A stretch of 64,000 bases of DNA, from contig CP136062.1 of NCBI GenBank assembly GCA_032622095.1, positions 3,782,001 through 3,846,000 on the forward strand, written 5' to 3'. The notes beneath the pieces are model-generated. The model was given only the letters and a program-made list of their open reading frames with translations. It did not search any database and was not told where the DNA came from. The position numbers and the translations under genes were made by a program. The DNA is from Siphonodentalium dalli (lineage: Eukaryota; Mollusca; Scaphopoda; Gadilida; Siphonodentaliidae). Shown in pieces: positions 35,901-48,201 of this stretch; within the stretch, counting starts at the first letter, position 1; the number at the start of each line of letters is the position of its first letter.

Positions 35901-36394
35901 ATAAAGACATAGGAAATTTATTCACGTACAGTTTGGTTATAACTTAATATAAGACTAGTTTGGGTCCGTGCCAGCTCTGGTTTAAGTTTCCAGCGTCGTA
36001 TTTAAGCAACACACTAGTATATTATCACATTTAGAGGAATCACTGAACTAAATAGCGCAGTGTTAACGTTTCGACCGAATTCTTTGAATTTAAGCCTACA
36101 GGCTATTCCATTGATGTTTACCCAGCTAGATTGACACCAGTTGATCACAAAAGTGCAAGAAAAATCAATGGTCATGCATTTACTTTTTTTAATAAATCCA
36201 CACTGAATTGTGTTGAAATTGTACGACAGGGCTATCCCACAGATTTATTTTGACTGGGAAAAAGCAAGAACTACAGCAGCTAGATAAATCAATTTCTCAC
36301 TCACAAAAAATCCATTCCCACATTAATTCACCAATTTAAATTATTCAGATATGATGTACAAATCAAATAAACACAATGTCCACCTTTAATAATA
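35901..36394. other. unassigned AT-rich sequence
   Basis: No gene recognised between the LINE and the next DNA transposon. Confidence 0.4.
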
Positions 36395-37212
36395 AGGCCA
36401 AAACAAAATGAATGCGTGTTTCCCGTAACCCGATCCAAGTTCATTTTATTTGTTTAAAATAAAAAAATAAAATCTATAAACCGACCGACCACACTGATAT
36501 TAACCAAACTATTTATGCGTGGTTCCATTTTATCTGATTCACCTCGCGAGATAAATGATATCTTTGATATATTTATATATTTTTCGCAAAGCCACATCGT
36601 CACTCTTCAAACAGTTCTAGTCAAATTACGACCGGACTCAATACCAGAAGAGTACAGGTTATCGTTCCTCTTCGCTGACCGGAAGCACGTGTTTGTGTTG
36701 ATATCGAGTACCGGTATTGTTGAGTGTATTTGAGCAAAAAAGTTGTAACCGGCTGTTACTTATAAGACATGCGCAGTAGGAAGCTACAGCGGCCAGGGAA
36801 ATGAATGGCGACTATCACTAAAGTAAACATTGTACCCCGACTCTGATAGGAGAATTTCTCATCGTGGAGATATTTTTTTTTTTAAACTGCTCCCTGGGGA
36901 CACATACATTGTAATTGTCATTCCCATTTTGTTGGCATCAAACTAGATATTTTATATCTATGATATATTTCCTGTTTGGTGGATAATTAAACTTATTATC
37001 GTAAAAATATATATAATTATATCTTGTTTGCATATATCGGTTTTATCACCAATTTGACGGTTGATCGGGTCATTGTATGGTGTTTGATTGTGGTTAGGCG
37101 TGGCCCACACGAGACCATAACAAAATAAAATAAAATAATATGAAAAGCCTACCGCCCGCCCCTATTATTTGGGGCATGTTACGGGAAACACACATTCATT
37201 TTGTTTTGGCCT
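36395..37212. mobile_element. intact 3-bp-TSD TIR element
   Basis: The 35-bp terminal inverted repeats (36395-36429 and 37178-37212) differ at about two positions. Counting the element from GGCC at 36396 to GGCC at 37211, TAA flanks it on both sides. This is the uninterrupted version of the element at 25679-29333, to which it is similar along its length in reverse. It contains GCCACATCGTCACTCTTC and a CCGCCCGCCCCT word near the right end. It lacks a transposase. PIF/Harbinger-like is the best guess from the 3-bp T-x-A target. Confidence 0.85.
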
Positions 37213-37449
37213 AACGTTTCATATGTATTAGGTGAAGGTCACTCTTCAGTTATCTTCACCTTTAGGTTTCCCGGTGTACTCGCTCCCCGACTTCGGAACA
37301 CATTCAGCTCCCTGATGCCTAGAGATATATACAAGTTTCGCATTGTAGTTTCTCTTTGTAAAACAGATTTGTCAATCTCACACGACTTCCCTATCAGTAA
37401 ATCTTTGGCTAAAAATTGTTAGAGTGTACTGCCAATCCGCTGTCTTATC

Positions 37450-37864
37450 TACCCTGCTGGACAAAACAAGTGTCCATTGGCACCGCAGTGTATTTGCCGT
37501 TTGGCTGCAGTGTCAGAGTTTGTAAATTCTGCAGTTGAGTACCGCGGCCGAGCGGCAAGTACACCACGGCCGAACGACAAGTACACATGTACACCGTGGC
37601 CGAAAAGCAACTACATGTACAACAGGGCCGGATGGCATGTACACCATGGTTAGATTTCTGGTTTGTAGTGTTTTTTTTTCAGTTTAATGAATGTACATGT
37701 ACACCGCGGCAACTACATTTACACCATGGCCGAATGGCAAATTCACCGCGGCCCAACTGTAGTTAGCCATTGGAGCCGCGGTGTACATGTAGTTGCATTT
37801 CGGCTGCGGTGGCAATGCTAACCGCAACGTGTTTAAGTGGACACTTGTTTTGCCTAGCAGGGTA
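37450..37864. mobile_element. GC-rich short TIR element, copy 1
   Basis: The ends TACCCTGCTGGACAAAACAA and its near complement ending CTAGCAGGGTA form TIRs of about 27 bp that include AAGTGTCCA. The 415-bp interior is filled with short units related to GTACACCGCGGCCGAACGGC, on both strands. No protein is encoded and no clear target duplication was seen. Other copies are at 47835-48201 and 57733-58710. Confidence 0.8.
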
Positions 37865-37943
37865 CATGTATGTACCAACCTTGCCAGGTTTATTAAAAAA
37901 ACTCAAAATAGTGTGTGACGACAAGGAAGTTTCAATTCTATTT

Positions 37944-38406
37944 AAAGGTACTCAGTCTGATTCGATAGTCCCCATATCATTAGATTCGAACAACATTTTG
38001 TTTAAATATGCTTCAGTCAGAATCTATTAAGGGGAAGGTCAAGTGAACAATCTTGATAGGGGATTTCCATGCAAATCTCTTTAACAGAAGTTACGTAGTT
38101 GCATACATGAATACATGTAATTCTGACTGATTTGGTGTGGTAATTAAAACAAAGGATTGTCAAATATCAGATACACAAAAGCCACTTGACTTTAGAGTTA
38201 TCCATCTTCATACGCAATTTGATCCGAGAACTTCTTCTCGTTTACTTTTTGCCATGCCACTAAAAAGTACCGGTGGTGAAAAATAATGGATTGCCAAAAT
38301 TTTTTATCTGATCACTCTGAGCTTTGATGGGTGGGTTCCTCGACTCAAATGAAATATTTGTTTCCCCAAAGCCAAAGAAATAGTAATTTGCGAGCGTTAA
38401 TTCGGA
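37944..38406. repeat. diverged copy of the AAAGGTACTCARTC element
   Basis: It begins AAAGGTACTCAGTCTGATTC and contains GAGCTTTGATGGGTGGGTTCC and CCAAAGCCAAAGAAATAG. These match the better preserved element at 52987-53458. The right TIR is not recognisable. Confidence 0.6.
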
Positions 38407-38743
38407 TTATATATCTTTAAATAGGATAATCGCATTAGAGCTGAAATGAGGGAATGAATAAATAAATGAATGTATACAAAGTGAAATAAAACATTGCTTT
38501 TTGTTTGAGAATATTGCCATTTGATTGAAAGAATTATAGATTTCTGAAAAATGGATGAATATATACCGGTATCAGGAATAATATTTTGTTTATTAGTCTC
38601 ACTAATCGTTCTCAGTGTTTCTTAAATCAGCGACTTCATCACATGTACTGTCATTTCATGTTCATGTACAGAGAAAATTACTGTTCAAACTTACGAAAGT
38701 TGTAGGTGATTTCATTTATCAGGTCTTTACTGTATGTTACATA

Positions 38744-38854
38744 TACAGTAATGCCATAATTAATTGACTCCATAACCACAGCATAATTATGGGTAAATTT
38801 TCAGTATTTAGTCGGAAAGCTCTCGTCGAGTCGATTAATTAGGGCATTACTGTA
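38744..38854. repeat. TACAGTAATGCC foldback, single copy
   Basis: The ends TACAGTAATGCC and GGCATTACTGTA are perfect inverted repeats; the arms continue with ATTAATTGA and then TAACCACAGCATAATTATGG. The same family occurs as a partial copy near 10353-10440 and as a tandem trimer at 51639-52119. Confidence 0.8.
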
Positions 38855-40843
38855 CATGTACATGTATACTTATTACAGTGTTTTTTTTCCTATTTTTCCA
38901 GATTTTTCAGAGATGCTTCAGATCTACCGGTACATCCTGTTCATCACATGCACTATCTATCAGAAGTTCAATTCTGTGATCTGAGATCTCACATGTACTG
39001 GTTTCTGAATAAATTAGCAAATGTTGTCTGACAACTTCCTTGAACAGGTGTAAAATTCACATTCACAAGCAGTGATTAAATGGAACTGTAAAGCCAATAT
39101 GTTTTGTGTGACCCTGCGAGCTCGCATGATGGAAATACAATATCTACAACAAGGACCAATGATTTTCAAGAATTTGCATCTTATAACGAACCAAAAACGC
39201 TTTGGGTCGTATATAGGCTATATCTGATTTTGTGACGTCACCAATTTTTAAGTAATACGACCCTTGAATTTTGAATTTTGGATAGCACGAATGTAGGACA
39301 TAGGATCGGTGGGCCTAAAGCATTATTGTCGTAAAATGCTGTCAAGATGCCAACACAAATCAGTCGATCTGCAACATTCTCCTACATGTATTTCTATAAA
39401 CGACGATTAAACGTCATACAATCATTGATGTACTTTGTTATTTACAAGGGCAAGGAGCCAGTTTATAATGTATTTCCAACAGGTCTATACACTCTATTTG
39501 ATTATAATTGGAAACAAATCAAACTAAAGCGCAAGAGTTAAAACAAAGCGTGAATTAAATTGCATGAAAAAGTTTTGTTTACAAATTAAAAAAAAATATT
39601 AAAAATATTTGCCCAGAAAATGAATTCCAGCCGCATGAATGCACATGTAGAGACTATTTTCAATTTTCTATCGGTATTTTCGCCTGAAAGATTGATGCAT
39701 TATTCACAAAGTTCAAACCGAAACTATAAGATTCGATTGAATGCTTCAGCCAGATTTTTATCGATACTAGTACCAAAGTAAATAATAAAATTGGAAGATA
39801 ACAAGATATAGTTCCAAACGTATTAACCATTTAAACCCATACTATTCTGTGATTGTGTGAAACAAACTATTTATGTAGTTATAAGTATTGAAAATATTAT
39901 GTATTTCTGCCAACAACGGCTGAACGAGCGAAGAGATATAAGTTTGTGCTATGAATTAGTACGCAATCACAAAAAGAAAAAAGTCCTGCCACAATTTCGC
40001 GAACAAGGTCAGTGCTGGTGATTGTCGTTAACACAACAACTGAGATAAACTGAGCAGGTAAGCTATATGTGCATATTTGTGAACTCAATTCTTCTAAGCA
40101 TATGTAGGCCTACATGTAGATACTTTTAGCGTGATGACAGGCAAAAATGAAAACACAAAAATTGCATTCCGAAAATTCGATGCACCATGTGGTAATTGGT
40201 ATGTCAATGTGAATGTCATTCTGACTCTGAGCACAGCATCAAATTTCTACATGGTGATCAACAACCATTGATTGGTGTCAACATAGAGTAGAGACCTGCG
40301 AATATTCAAGATTCAATTCGATGTCAATATCGGGGACCTGTTTCGACGTCGACACCACATATTTTCAAATCGGTGTTACTTTGGTGTAACCTTGTTTTTT
40401 GCGTTAGATAACATATGGCAAATGACCTAAGATCACAAAAATTGGAACACAAGGTTGCCAAGTTAGAAAACGTAGGTCATTTTGAATGTATGCCGTTCAA
40501 AATAGACATGCATTATGCAAAGTAGGCACTTCGATCGCAACCTGTGGCGGTAATTAATCGCCGCATATATTTGTAATCTGTATCGACACTGTATAAATTG
40601 TCTACACGGTGCGTGATCGCTAGATGCAGAACGCAATTGATTACCTTATGTTTAGATCATGTCATGAATAAATGTTATCGACCGTAGAGATCATATATTC
40701 CACCAGTACAAAACCCGGGAACTTTTGTAAGTTTTGACAGGGAACATTTTAAAGTCAAAATATAACGCGGGGAATGTACTTCTTTGTTCATACCTGTTGC
40801 TTAATGATTTATTCATCGGAACGTGAAGATCCCAGCTCGAGAT
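38855..40843. other. mostly unassigned; one hAT-like end
   Basis: About 38885-39015 resembles bases 1-100 in reverse. Around 40282-40330, GAGACCTGCGAATATTC and the following GATTCAATTCGATGTC match, in reverse, the sequence near 58800-58855, and probably represent the end of a hAT-like element. Nothing else is recognised. Confidence 0.45.
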
Positions 40844-41089
40844 TAGGCCTGTAACGATACGCTTGGTCACGATACGTATCGCGATACGGGGCAAACGATA
40901 CGATGCGTGTCACAATACGCAAAATTTTATCCCACGAGTAAATAGCTATTCAACACTCCAAATTTGCTCAACACTCACGTTGAGTTTTAATGATAGTTTT
41001 TTCTAATATTACTGTGGAGTTTCATAATTGTTTAGTTCTACCGGTTTGTGTATGTAGTAATGTAGTATGCTCGTACAATACCAGTACAA

Positions 41090-41639
41090 CCAGGGGGGGG
41101 GGTGAAAAAAAAATTCCGGCACGTATGCCGGGGTGGGTGGGTGGTCAAAGCCACCAACAAGCAATTTTTTCCGCAACTAAAAACAAAAATTCCTGCTTAT
41201 TTTTTAGTGTTTTGGCAATGAGTTGGGCTTCAAACCCACTTTGAATGAGAGAAATAATGTAATTCTAACTGTAAACTGACTGCAGGCAGTTATCGTATTG
41301 TATTTTGTTGCAAATTTTAAAATCCAAGATGGCCACTGGCAGCCATGTTTTTTTGGCCGAATGACCTCAAAATGACTCATTCCTATTTACATGTCCATGT
41401 TAACATCCATGATAAATAGTATGCACAGAAATTCATATACAGCTGTTTACAGTGAATTTCCCCCCGCAAATCTCTGTTTTAGTGTTAAAAGGGGGGGTGG
41501 GTGTCAAAAAATGGTCGGAAAAAACTGCCGAAAACGGAAAAAAAATTGGCGGTGGGGGTGGGTGGGTACAAAAAATGATCGAAAGGGAAAAAATGCCATA
41601 CGTGCCTGAAATTTTTGTCCGACCCCCCCCCCCCCCTGG
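41090..41639. mobile_element. G-tract TIR element nested in the hAT
   Basis: The ends CCAGGGGGGGGGG and its complement are followed inward by GGCACGTATGCC and its near-complement. A direct repeat TACAA flanks it (41085-41089 and 41640-41644). The interior includes, near 41318-41420, one reverse unit of the CAGCCATCTTGG family seen at 48.4-49.5 kb. No protein is encoded. The 5-bp flank does not by itself fix the superfamily. Confidence 0.7.
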
Positions 41640-41708
41640 TACAACATGACATATTGATACTGAAGTCGGTAAAAGAGTTGAAAAGTTTCTCACTCATCTG
41701 TTTATATA

Positions 41709-41921
41709 TCACATAATCACAACAGCTGGCTGGGAATGATGTCGTTTCAAATGGTGCGACATGTTGGTCGTGACACCAGTCTTGTAAGAGGTTGCCGTCG
41801 AACATAATTTGCAGATCTTTATAATTCTGTCTGTCTTAATGCATGGCTTTCCATCCTCTTCAACTGTGTACGGATTGACAAGTTTTAAGCTTTCTTGAGC
41901 AGACATCTTTCCACGGCCCAC
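41709..41921 (-). pseudogene. BED zinc-finger N-terminal part of a hAT transposase
   Basis: Seventy codons on the minus strand carry CKLCSTATSYKTGVTTNMSH, followed by HLKRHH. This is the BED pattern C37-x2-C40, then H57-x4-H62, preceded by a short basic and acidic leader. BED fingers form the DNA-binding N-terminus of many hAT transposases and of ZBED genes. The frame ends after the finger, and the nested element lies just beyond, so the catalytic RNase-H-like domain is missing. The position inside an element with hAT ends and an 8-bp TSD makes a transposase relic the simplest reading, rather than a host ZBED gene. Confidence 0.85.
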
Positions 41922-42483
41922 GTGTTGTTGTTTTGCGCAGACGATATATCCAATATACTATTATTGATTTTTTCATCAAATTAAACCAATAGGAGCATGG
42001 CTTACAGTCTGAGTCTAGGTTACGGAGGTCAGTCATTTCACTTCCGCCAACGTTTGTGTCAAAGGTCAAAGTGCGAGCTCAAGGAAACAAACAAAATTTA
42101 CAGATTTCCTTCCGATAACAAGTAGTAAGCATTCACAGCTTACGGAAACGAACGAGGGGACCCGATTGACTTCGTATGGTAACTGCATAATATGGAAGCG
42201 GAACTGTATCATAGTGTATCGAAATTACAAATGAATCACATATAGAATCGTGAATGACGAATCGCGATGAATCGAAATCGCGATAAATCGTTACAGGCCT
42301 ACTCGAGATTACATTATTTACGTGACTTTTGAGACCCGATTCCATGATCAATATTTATTTTATTCCCTGTCGCCAAATTCAGGACGTAAGCGACCGCACC
42401 CGGAAGCAGTTCTGATTGGTCGACTTCATGACCGAAAGTGAAAGTATAACTGAATTAAATACAACAGGTGATTTTTTGGGCTG

Positions 42484-42565
42484 ACTTATGGAAAGTTGGT
42501 AGCCGAGAGGTAGCACACTGGTCGTTCATGCCAGCGGACCTGGGATCACAACCTGGTCAGAGTAT
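42484..42565 (+). repeat. tRNA-like SINE head (uncertain)
   Basis: GGTAGCCGAGAGGTAGCACA resembles a pol III box A, and GGGATCACAACCTGGTC, about 45 bp later, resembles a degenerate box B. The spacing fits a tRNA-derived SINE head. No full cloverleaf can be drawn, and I see no defined tail or TSD. Confidence 0.35.
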
Positions 42566-42696
42566 TCTGATAAAAAAATCAGAAATCGGCCAGGTACCAA
42601 GTTCGGTATCTGCAAATTACAGACTTCCCCCATTACAACATTTGTCCTGGTATATTGTCATGGGTGCATCTGTCCACAGATACACATGGACTTTTT

Positions 42697-45600
42697 AGCT
42701 CACCTGAGACGAAGTCTCCGGTGGAGCTATAGTCATCACTCCTCGTCCGTCCGTCCGTCGAGCCGTCCATCCGTCCGTCAACAATTCTTTGAACATCTTC
42801 TTCTGAAGTTCCATTGGACCGAATTGGTTCATATTTGGTGTGGATGTTCCCTAGGTGACTCATTCAGATTTGTTCAAATGAGGTCACTGGGTCAAATAGT
42901 TGCGAAACCAGGGCCATAACTCTATTCATCCATAGTAATTCTTACAACAACTTCTGGTCCATAACCATTGTGCCGATTTAGCTAATATTTGGTATGGAGG
43001 GTGACTGGTGTTCAGATTTGTTCAAATGAGGTCACCCGGTCAATTCATTGAGAAACCAGGGCCATAACTCATAGTAATTCTTACAATGACTTTTTCTAAA
43101 AAATATTGGGCCGATTTAACTTATATTTGGTACTGAGGGACCTTGGGTGACTGGGAATCAGATTTGTTCAAATTGGGTCACTGGGTCAAATAGGGGCAGA
43201 GCCAGGGACATAACTCTTAACAAAATTACATTTTTGCATTTTGATCAGATTTGGTGTGGATGTTCCCTAGGTGACTGTCATTCAGATTTGTTCAAATGAG
43301 GTCAGTGTGTCAAATAGTTGCGAAACCAGGGCCATAACTATATTCCTCCTTGGTAATTCTTATAACGACTTCTTGTCTAGAACCATTATGCCGGTTTAGT
43401 TTATATTTGGTACGGGGGGTCATTGAATGACTGGGGTTCAGATTTGTTCAAATGGGGTCGCTGGGTCAAATAGGGGTGGAGCCAGGGCCATAATTCCAAA
43501 CAAAATAATAAAAAATTCAGGAACTCCTTGATCAATTTAACATACACAAACAAATATCACCCTCCCCCACATGACCCAGAACCTCACCCTGCCCCCAACC
43601 AACAGCATTCCACCCTATCTCATCTCCTAACTTACAGGATCTCTCCCACCAGCAGATTAAGTCAATTGTATTAACCTGAATTTAGTGTGTCTGGTATTTG
43701 CAGAATGAGGTCCCCTGAGGGTGAATTTAGTTATGCTACCCTGCACAGCAGTCTAGCATCACCAAATACACTAGCCTTATGCCTCATCTTCTGGGAAGTA
43801 TATAGGCACTTAAGTTGACATTTTTACCTACTTTTTCCCTTCTGTTTAGTTTCTATATCCCCTAATTTGTGAATATAAAATGCATAATTGAGGTGCCCAA
43901 TGGGTGCACATCACCAATTTTAACTGGAGAATCTTTCAAGATATGTTTATAAACATTCCTTGCAGATCTGCTAGAAGTCATTAATTCCCAATCTATCATG
44001 TATTGTTCATATTAGGACTAATGTCATTTGCAGAATGAGGCTCCCAGAGGGTGAATTTAGTGATCCCACACAGCGGCCTAGCATCACCAAATTCACCCTC
44101 TGGAGACCTCATTCTGCTTAGGCCTCATCTTCTGGGAAGTATCTATAGTATCAAATTAACATTGTTGTTAGTTACATTTCCCTTCTAGGAAGTTTCTATA
44201 TCCCCTAATTTGCAGAAGATAAATTCATAATTAAGGTGCCCAATGGGTGAACATCACCAAGTTCAACTGGGGAACTTCAATCTTATCCTAGGTCTGCCAT
44301 AGCAGTTGGGGGCCTTAGCAGAATGAGGTCCCCAGAGGGTGAATTTAGTGATGCTAGCCCACTGTGCGGGATAGCGTCACTAAATTCACCCTCTGCGGAC
44401 CTCATTCTGCAAATGACAGACACACTATCACACTATTTCAAGGCGTGATTGTATAATACATTGTGTTGCTTGAGGCCAGACATGCACAATGTAGGAACAG
44501 ACATGCTTTTAGTGATGCTATCCCACACAGCGGGCTAGCATCACCAAATTTACCATCTGGAGACCTCATTCTGCTTAGGCCTCATCTTCTGGGAAGTGTC
44601 AATAGTATCAAATTTACATTGTTGTTAGTTAAATTTCCGTTCTAGGAAGTTTCTATATATCCTAATTTGCAGAAGATAAAATTCACAATTGAGGTGCCCA
44701 ATGGGTGAACATCACCAACTTCAACTGGGGAACTTCAATCTTATTCTAGGTCTTCCATAGCAGTTGAGGGCCTTATCAGAATGAGGTCCCCATAGGGTGA
44801 ACTTAGTGATGCTAGCCTGCTGTGCGGGATAGCATCACTAAATTCACCCTCTGGGGACCTTATTCTGCAAATGACAGACACACTATCACACTATTTCAAG
44901 GCTTGATTGTATAATACATTGTGTTGCTTGAGGCCAGGCATGCACAATGTAGGAACAGACACGCTTTTGGTGATGCTACCCCACACAGCGGGCTAGCATC
45001 ACCAAATTCACCACCCTCTGGAGATCTCATTCTGCTTAGGCCTCATCTTCTGGGAAGTATCTATAGTATCAAATTTACATTGTTATTAGTTAAATTTCCC
45101 TTCTAGGAAGTTTCTATATCCCCTAATTTGCAGAAGATAAAATTCATAAATGAGGTGCCCACTGGGTGAATATCACCAACTTCAACTGGGGAACTTAAAT
45201 CTTATCCTTATCAGATTTGTGAAAATGGGATCACAAAGTCAAATAAGGGCAGAGCCAGAGACTTAACTATTTCACTACATAGTAATTCTTAAAATATGTT
45301 TGCAAGAACTAGTTGGCTTATATAGCATGGAATGTTCTTCCTTGACTGCAATTCAGATTTTTTTAAATGGGGTCACCCTCTTAATATGCTTCCTTCACAA
45401 GGACTATCAGGTCTATTTTACTGATATTTATGATATGTATGAAGGGTTCTTTGGTGTCTGGGATTCAAATTTATTCAGATGTGGTCACCAGGTGAAATAG
45501 GGTGGGACCTTAAAATGTCTTCTCAAGAGAGTTTGGACTATTTAGCTTACATATAATATGGAAGAATCAGGAGGATCCTTTAGTGACTGAGATTCAGATT

Positions 45601-46141
45601 TGTTAAAATGAGGTCAACCTGTCAAGAAATGGCAGGCTATGGGGAGTTAACACTTTTGTGTCTAATAAAATCATTGAAATACCAAATTCATTAAAACATC
45701 TACCATGGAACCACCTGACTGATTGGTCTGACATACTAGTACATGTATTGTGTTTTGGGTCCATGGATAATTGGGCTTCAAACATGTCTAAATGGTTTTA
45801 GAAAAAAGGCGCTTGTGAGATTGGAAATTTCCAACAATTGAGAAAGTTTGAGGTGTCGGTGGTGAAATTCCAACCTAAGACTTGGGAGTCTGGAGCCCGG
45901 TCAGGAGGGGACTTGTTGAGCTGGAGGAGGGGGTGATCAGTAGTGTACAGTTGGCAATGTCAAGGTGGATTTTTACCAATCTACATACTTGAAGTCTCTT
46001 TAGCCACATATCCTGTTTAAATCTACTTCTTTTAAAGTGATTATGAAAAGTGCTGACTGTTTTGGTCTCCAGAGTGGCAGAGTCCCAGTCTTATCAGTCT
46101 TTGAAGTCTGGTGGGCGACCCCACAGTCATTGACTGTCTTG
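42697..46141 (+). mobile_element. pearl-like foldback-headed element, second copy
   Basis: The same 32-bp GAA-triloop head as at 26373 (42697-42728) is followed by CTATAG and a GTCC tract. Five or so core units of about 150-170 bp follow (AGATTTGTTCAAATGAGGTC, ACCAGGGCCATAACT), then a 458-bp foldback array (43684-45195), further core units, and a tail of about 630 bp that matches 28676-29238 and ends GACTGTCTTG. T-rich DNA borders both ends (TTTTT before and after). The 3445-bp element has no ORF of note. Confidence 0.87.
43684..45195. repeat. 458-bp tandem unit containing foldbacks
   Basis: Words such as GGCCTCATCTTCTGGGAAG, GTTTCTATATCCCCTAATTT and CAATGGGTGAACATCACCAA recur with a period of about 458 bp (compare 44463 and 44921). 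Each period carries GAGGTCCC foldbacks whose arms read CAGAGGGTGAATTTAGTGAT and the complement around a loop of about 15 nt. The clearest is at 44318-44405. The array is part of the element at 42697-46141. Confidence 0.85.
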
Positions 46142-46273
46142 TTTTTACAGTGACAACCGCCTCTCCCAAGCCCACCCACCATGAGTTTATAATGTTTTAC
46201 AACTTTTGTGGAGTTTGTGTCTTTGTGGTGTAACTCTTTAAACATGGCCGTTATTTCGTAAAAGTGATATTTA

Positions 46274-47738
46274 GGCCAAAACGAAGACCTGTGTTTAGGG
46301 TAACCCGCCCGCCCCTACTCAAAATCTGCTGCCAAATTCCATTTTATCGTTTTTCAAAAATTTCCTCAGACTTCATTTTATTTTTTTTATAATTAGGAAT
46401 TCGCGACTACGGAATTAGCTTAAACAAGTAAACCATTTCCTTGCAAATATCGTCAATTCTCGAAAAACGGAAGTGCCGCCATTGTTGTTGAAGTATATTC
46501 GTATTCCCTCGTCATTGTTCGGCAAACCTCGCCGATTTCTCGAAAGCGGAACAGAAAACACGCGATACTTGTGCCGGAATATGTATTAACTAGAAAATCG
46601 AAAGTAACCGGATATTTTGCCGATTTCACATGGCGATTGAATATGGCGGAAACACTTCCGTGTGCGGATAGATCCTGCATTTTAGCCATTAAACTTCATA
46701 AATGCATTCATATGAATCAGAATAGAAACATCATGGCGCCTGTCAACTATAGCACAGACATGTTGTCGTGCGTGAACCGGTACCACACGGATTCTGAACT
46801 GACAGAAAAGGACATAGTAATAAAATGTCAGATTAAAAATAATTCTGACACTTTTGAAATCGACCCAAAGCTCAAAATTCCTGGCATTATTATAGTTTAT
46901 CCACCTCTCACCGCATCCACCCTAAAAATTATAAGCCTGTCGTAACATGAGTCTGTGTGTACCCATGCAGTAGGAGTGGTATGTGCCTGGTAGAACTTAA
47001 TTGTTTCCTAGTAGAACTATTTCTCATTAAATATTCATTAGTTCTACAGAAAAAACGGACCCGATTAATCAACATCTTCTGTGTTGCAATGATCCGAATG
47101 CAACATCAGTCATAGGGTAATCAATGCACATATATTGTTCTTGGTGCTTACTTTGTTTTACATGTGTGAATGCCACCACCGCTTTGCATATTGATTATGT
47201 TATGTACATCACGTTGGTGTTGCCGCATGTATGTGCCATTTCCAATGGAGGAACTCTTGTTAAATTCACCTTCTGTGTTGAATATTTCGCAAAATTTCTT
47301 AGTATTCGAGTCGGTGGATAAACAAAATATCATTTTAAAGTGTCTTGTGTGGGAAATTGAACAGTAATATGTCCACTCGTATGATTCGGCCTGTAATATC
47401 CGAGCTTCAGCGAATCAACGTGAACATAAACCGTTTAATTTTCAACACTAGACACTTATTATATATATAATATCATTTAATATCATGCTGTATACATGTC
47501 ATTGAACTTCTGCAACACCATTAAACTGATTAAAGCTACCATGGCATTGATTAGTGTGACAATGACTTGCACAAGCTATATACGAGTGACACTGGCAGAC
47601 GATTAGAAGGCACGAATACTTAAATATTATTCCCCGTGAAACATAAAATGAAAAAATAAAATAAAATGAAGTACCGCCTGCCCGCCCCTGTTTTTTTCCC
47701 TCATGTTACCCTAAACTCAGGTATTCTTCCTTTTGGCC
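46274..47738. mobile_element. 3-bp-TSD TIR element, 1.5 kb
   Basis: The left end GGCCAAAACGAAGACCTG and the right end, a diverged complement ending TTTTGGCC, also share TTTAGGGTAAC and GCCCGCCCCT inward. TTA flanks both sides (46271-46273 and 47739-47741). It belongs to the family of 25679-29333 and 36395-37212 but is longer. The interior is CpG-rich around 46440-46800, with CGGAAGTGCCGCCATTG (ETS- and YY1-like words), a possible internal promoter. An open frame of 124 codons at 46571-46945 has no motif I recognise. Confidence 0.82.
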
Positions 47739-47834
47739 TTAACAAAATGACAGGCATCTTAGAATAATCTCTCATTTTCAAAACATACCGGTAAGCATTG
47801 GGCACTGTCGTATTGAATTCCATACTATGCCAAC

Positions 47835-48201
47835 TACCTCGGACAAAATAAGTGTCCATTGGCACTGCAGTGTATTTGCCATTCGGCTGAAGTGTCAGAG
47901 TTTGTAACTGCATTTGAACACTGCGGCCGAACGGCAGGTACACCACGGCCAAACGACAACTAGACCCCGACTGAGCGGCATGTACACTGTGGTCAGATTT
48001 CTGGTTTGTATTGTTTTTTTGTTTCAGTTTAAGGAACGACACCGCGGCAACTACACCATGGCCGAACAGCAAGTACACCGTGGGCCAACTGTAGTTAGCC
48101 GGTGCAGCCGCGGTGTAGTTGCATTTTGGCTGCGGTGGCAATGCTAACTGCACCACGGTTACTACCAGTGTAAGTGGACACTTGTTTTGGTCAGCAGGGT
48201 A
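47835..48201. mobile_element. GC-rich short TIR element, copy 2
   Basis: The start GGACAAAATAAGTGTCCATT and the end AGTGGACACTTGTTTTGG, followed by AGCAGGGTA, match the copy at 37450-37864. The interior repeats CACCACGGCCAAACGAC-type units on both strands. The left terminal bases are partly degraded. Confidence 0.75.

Larger units (their letters stand above)
40844..42301. mobile_element. hAT element, 8-bp TSD CTCGAGAT, internally deleted
   Basis: A perfect 15-bp TIR, TAGGCCTGTAACGAT (40844-40858) and its complement (42287-42301), is flanked by exact 8-bp direct repeats CTCGAGAT (40836-40843 and 42302-42309). Subterminal ACGATAC and TCGCGAT words recur near both ends, as in hAT transposase-binding regions. 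A BED zinc-finger ORF survives on the minus strand, but the catalytic transposase does not. A second element (41090-41639) is nested inside. TSD length, TIR and BED finger all agree on the hAT superfamily. Confidence 0.93.

Noticed and set aside
41433..41805. Overlapping open frames rich in Pro, Gly and Lys
   Set aside because: They are translations of the G/C homopolymer ends of a nested TIR element.
46571..46945. 124-codon frame as a host gene
   Set aside because: It lies inside a TIR element with a 3-bp TSD and has no recognised domain; kept only as a possible transposon relic.
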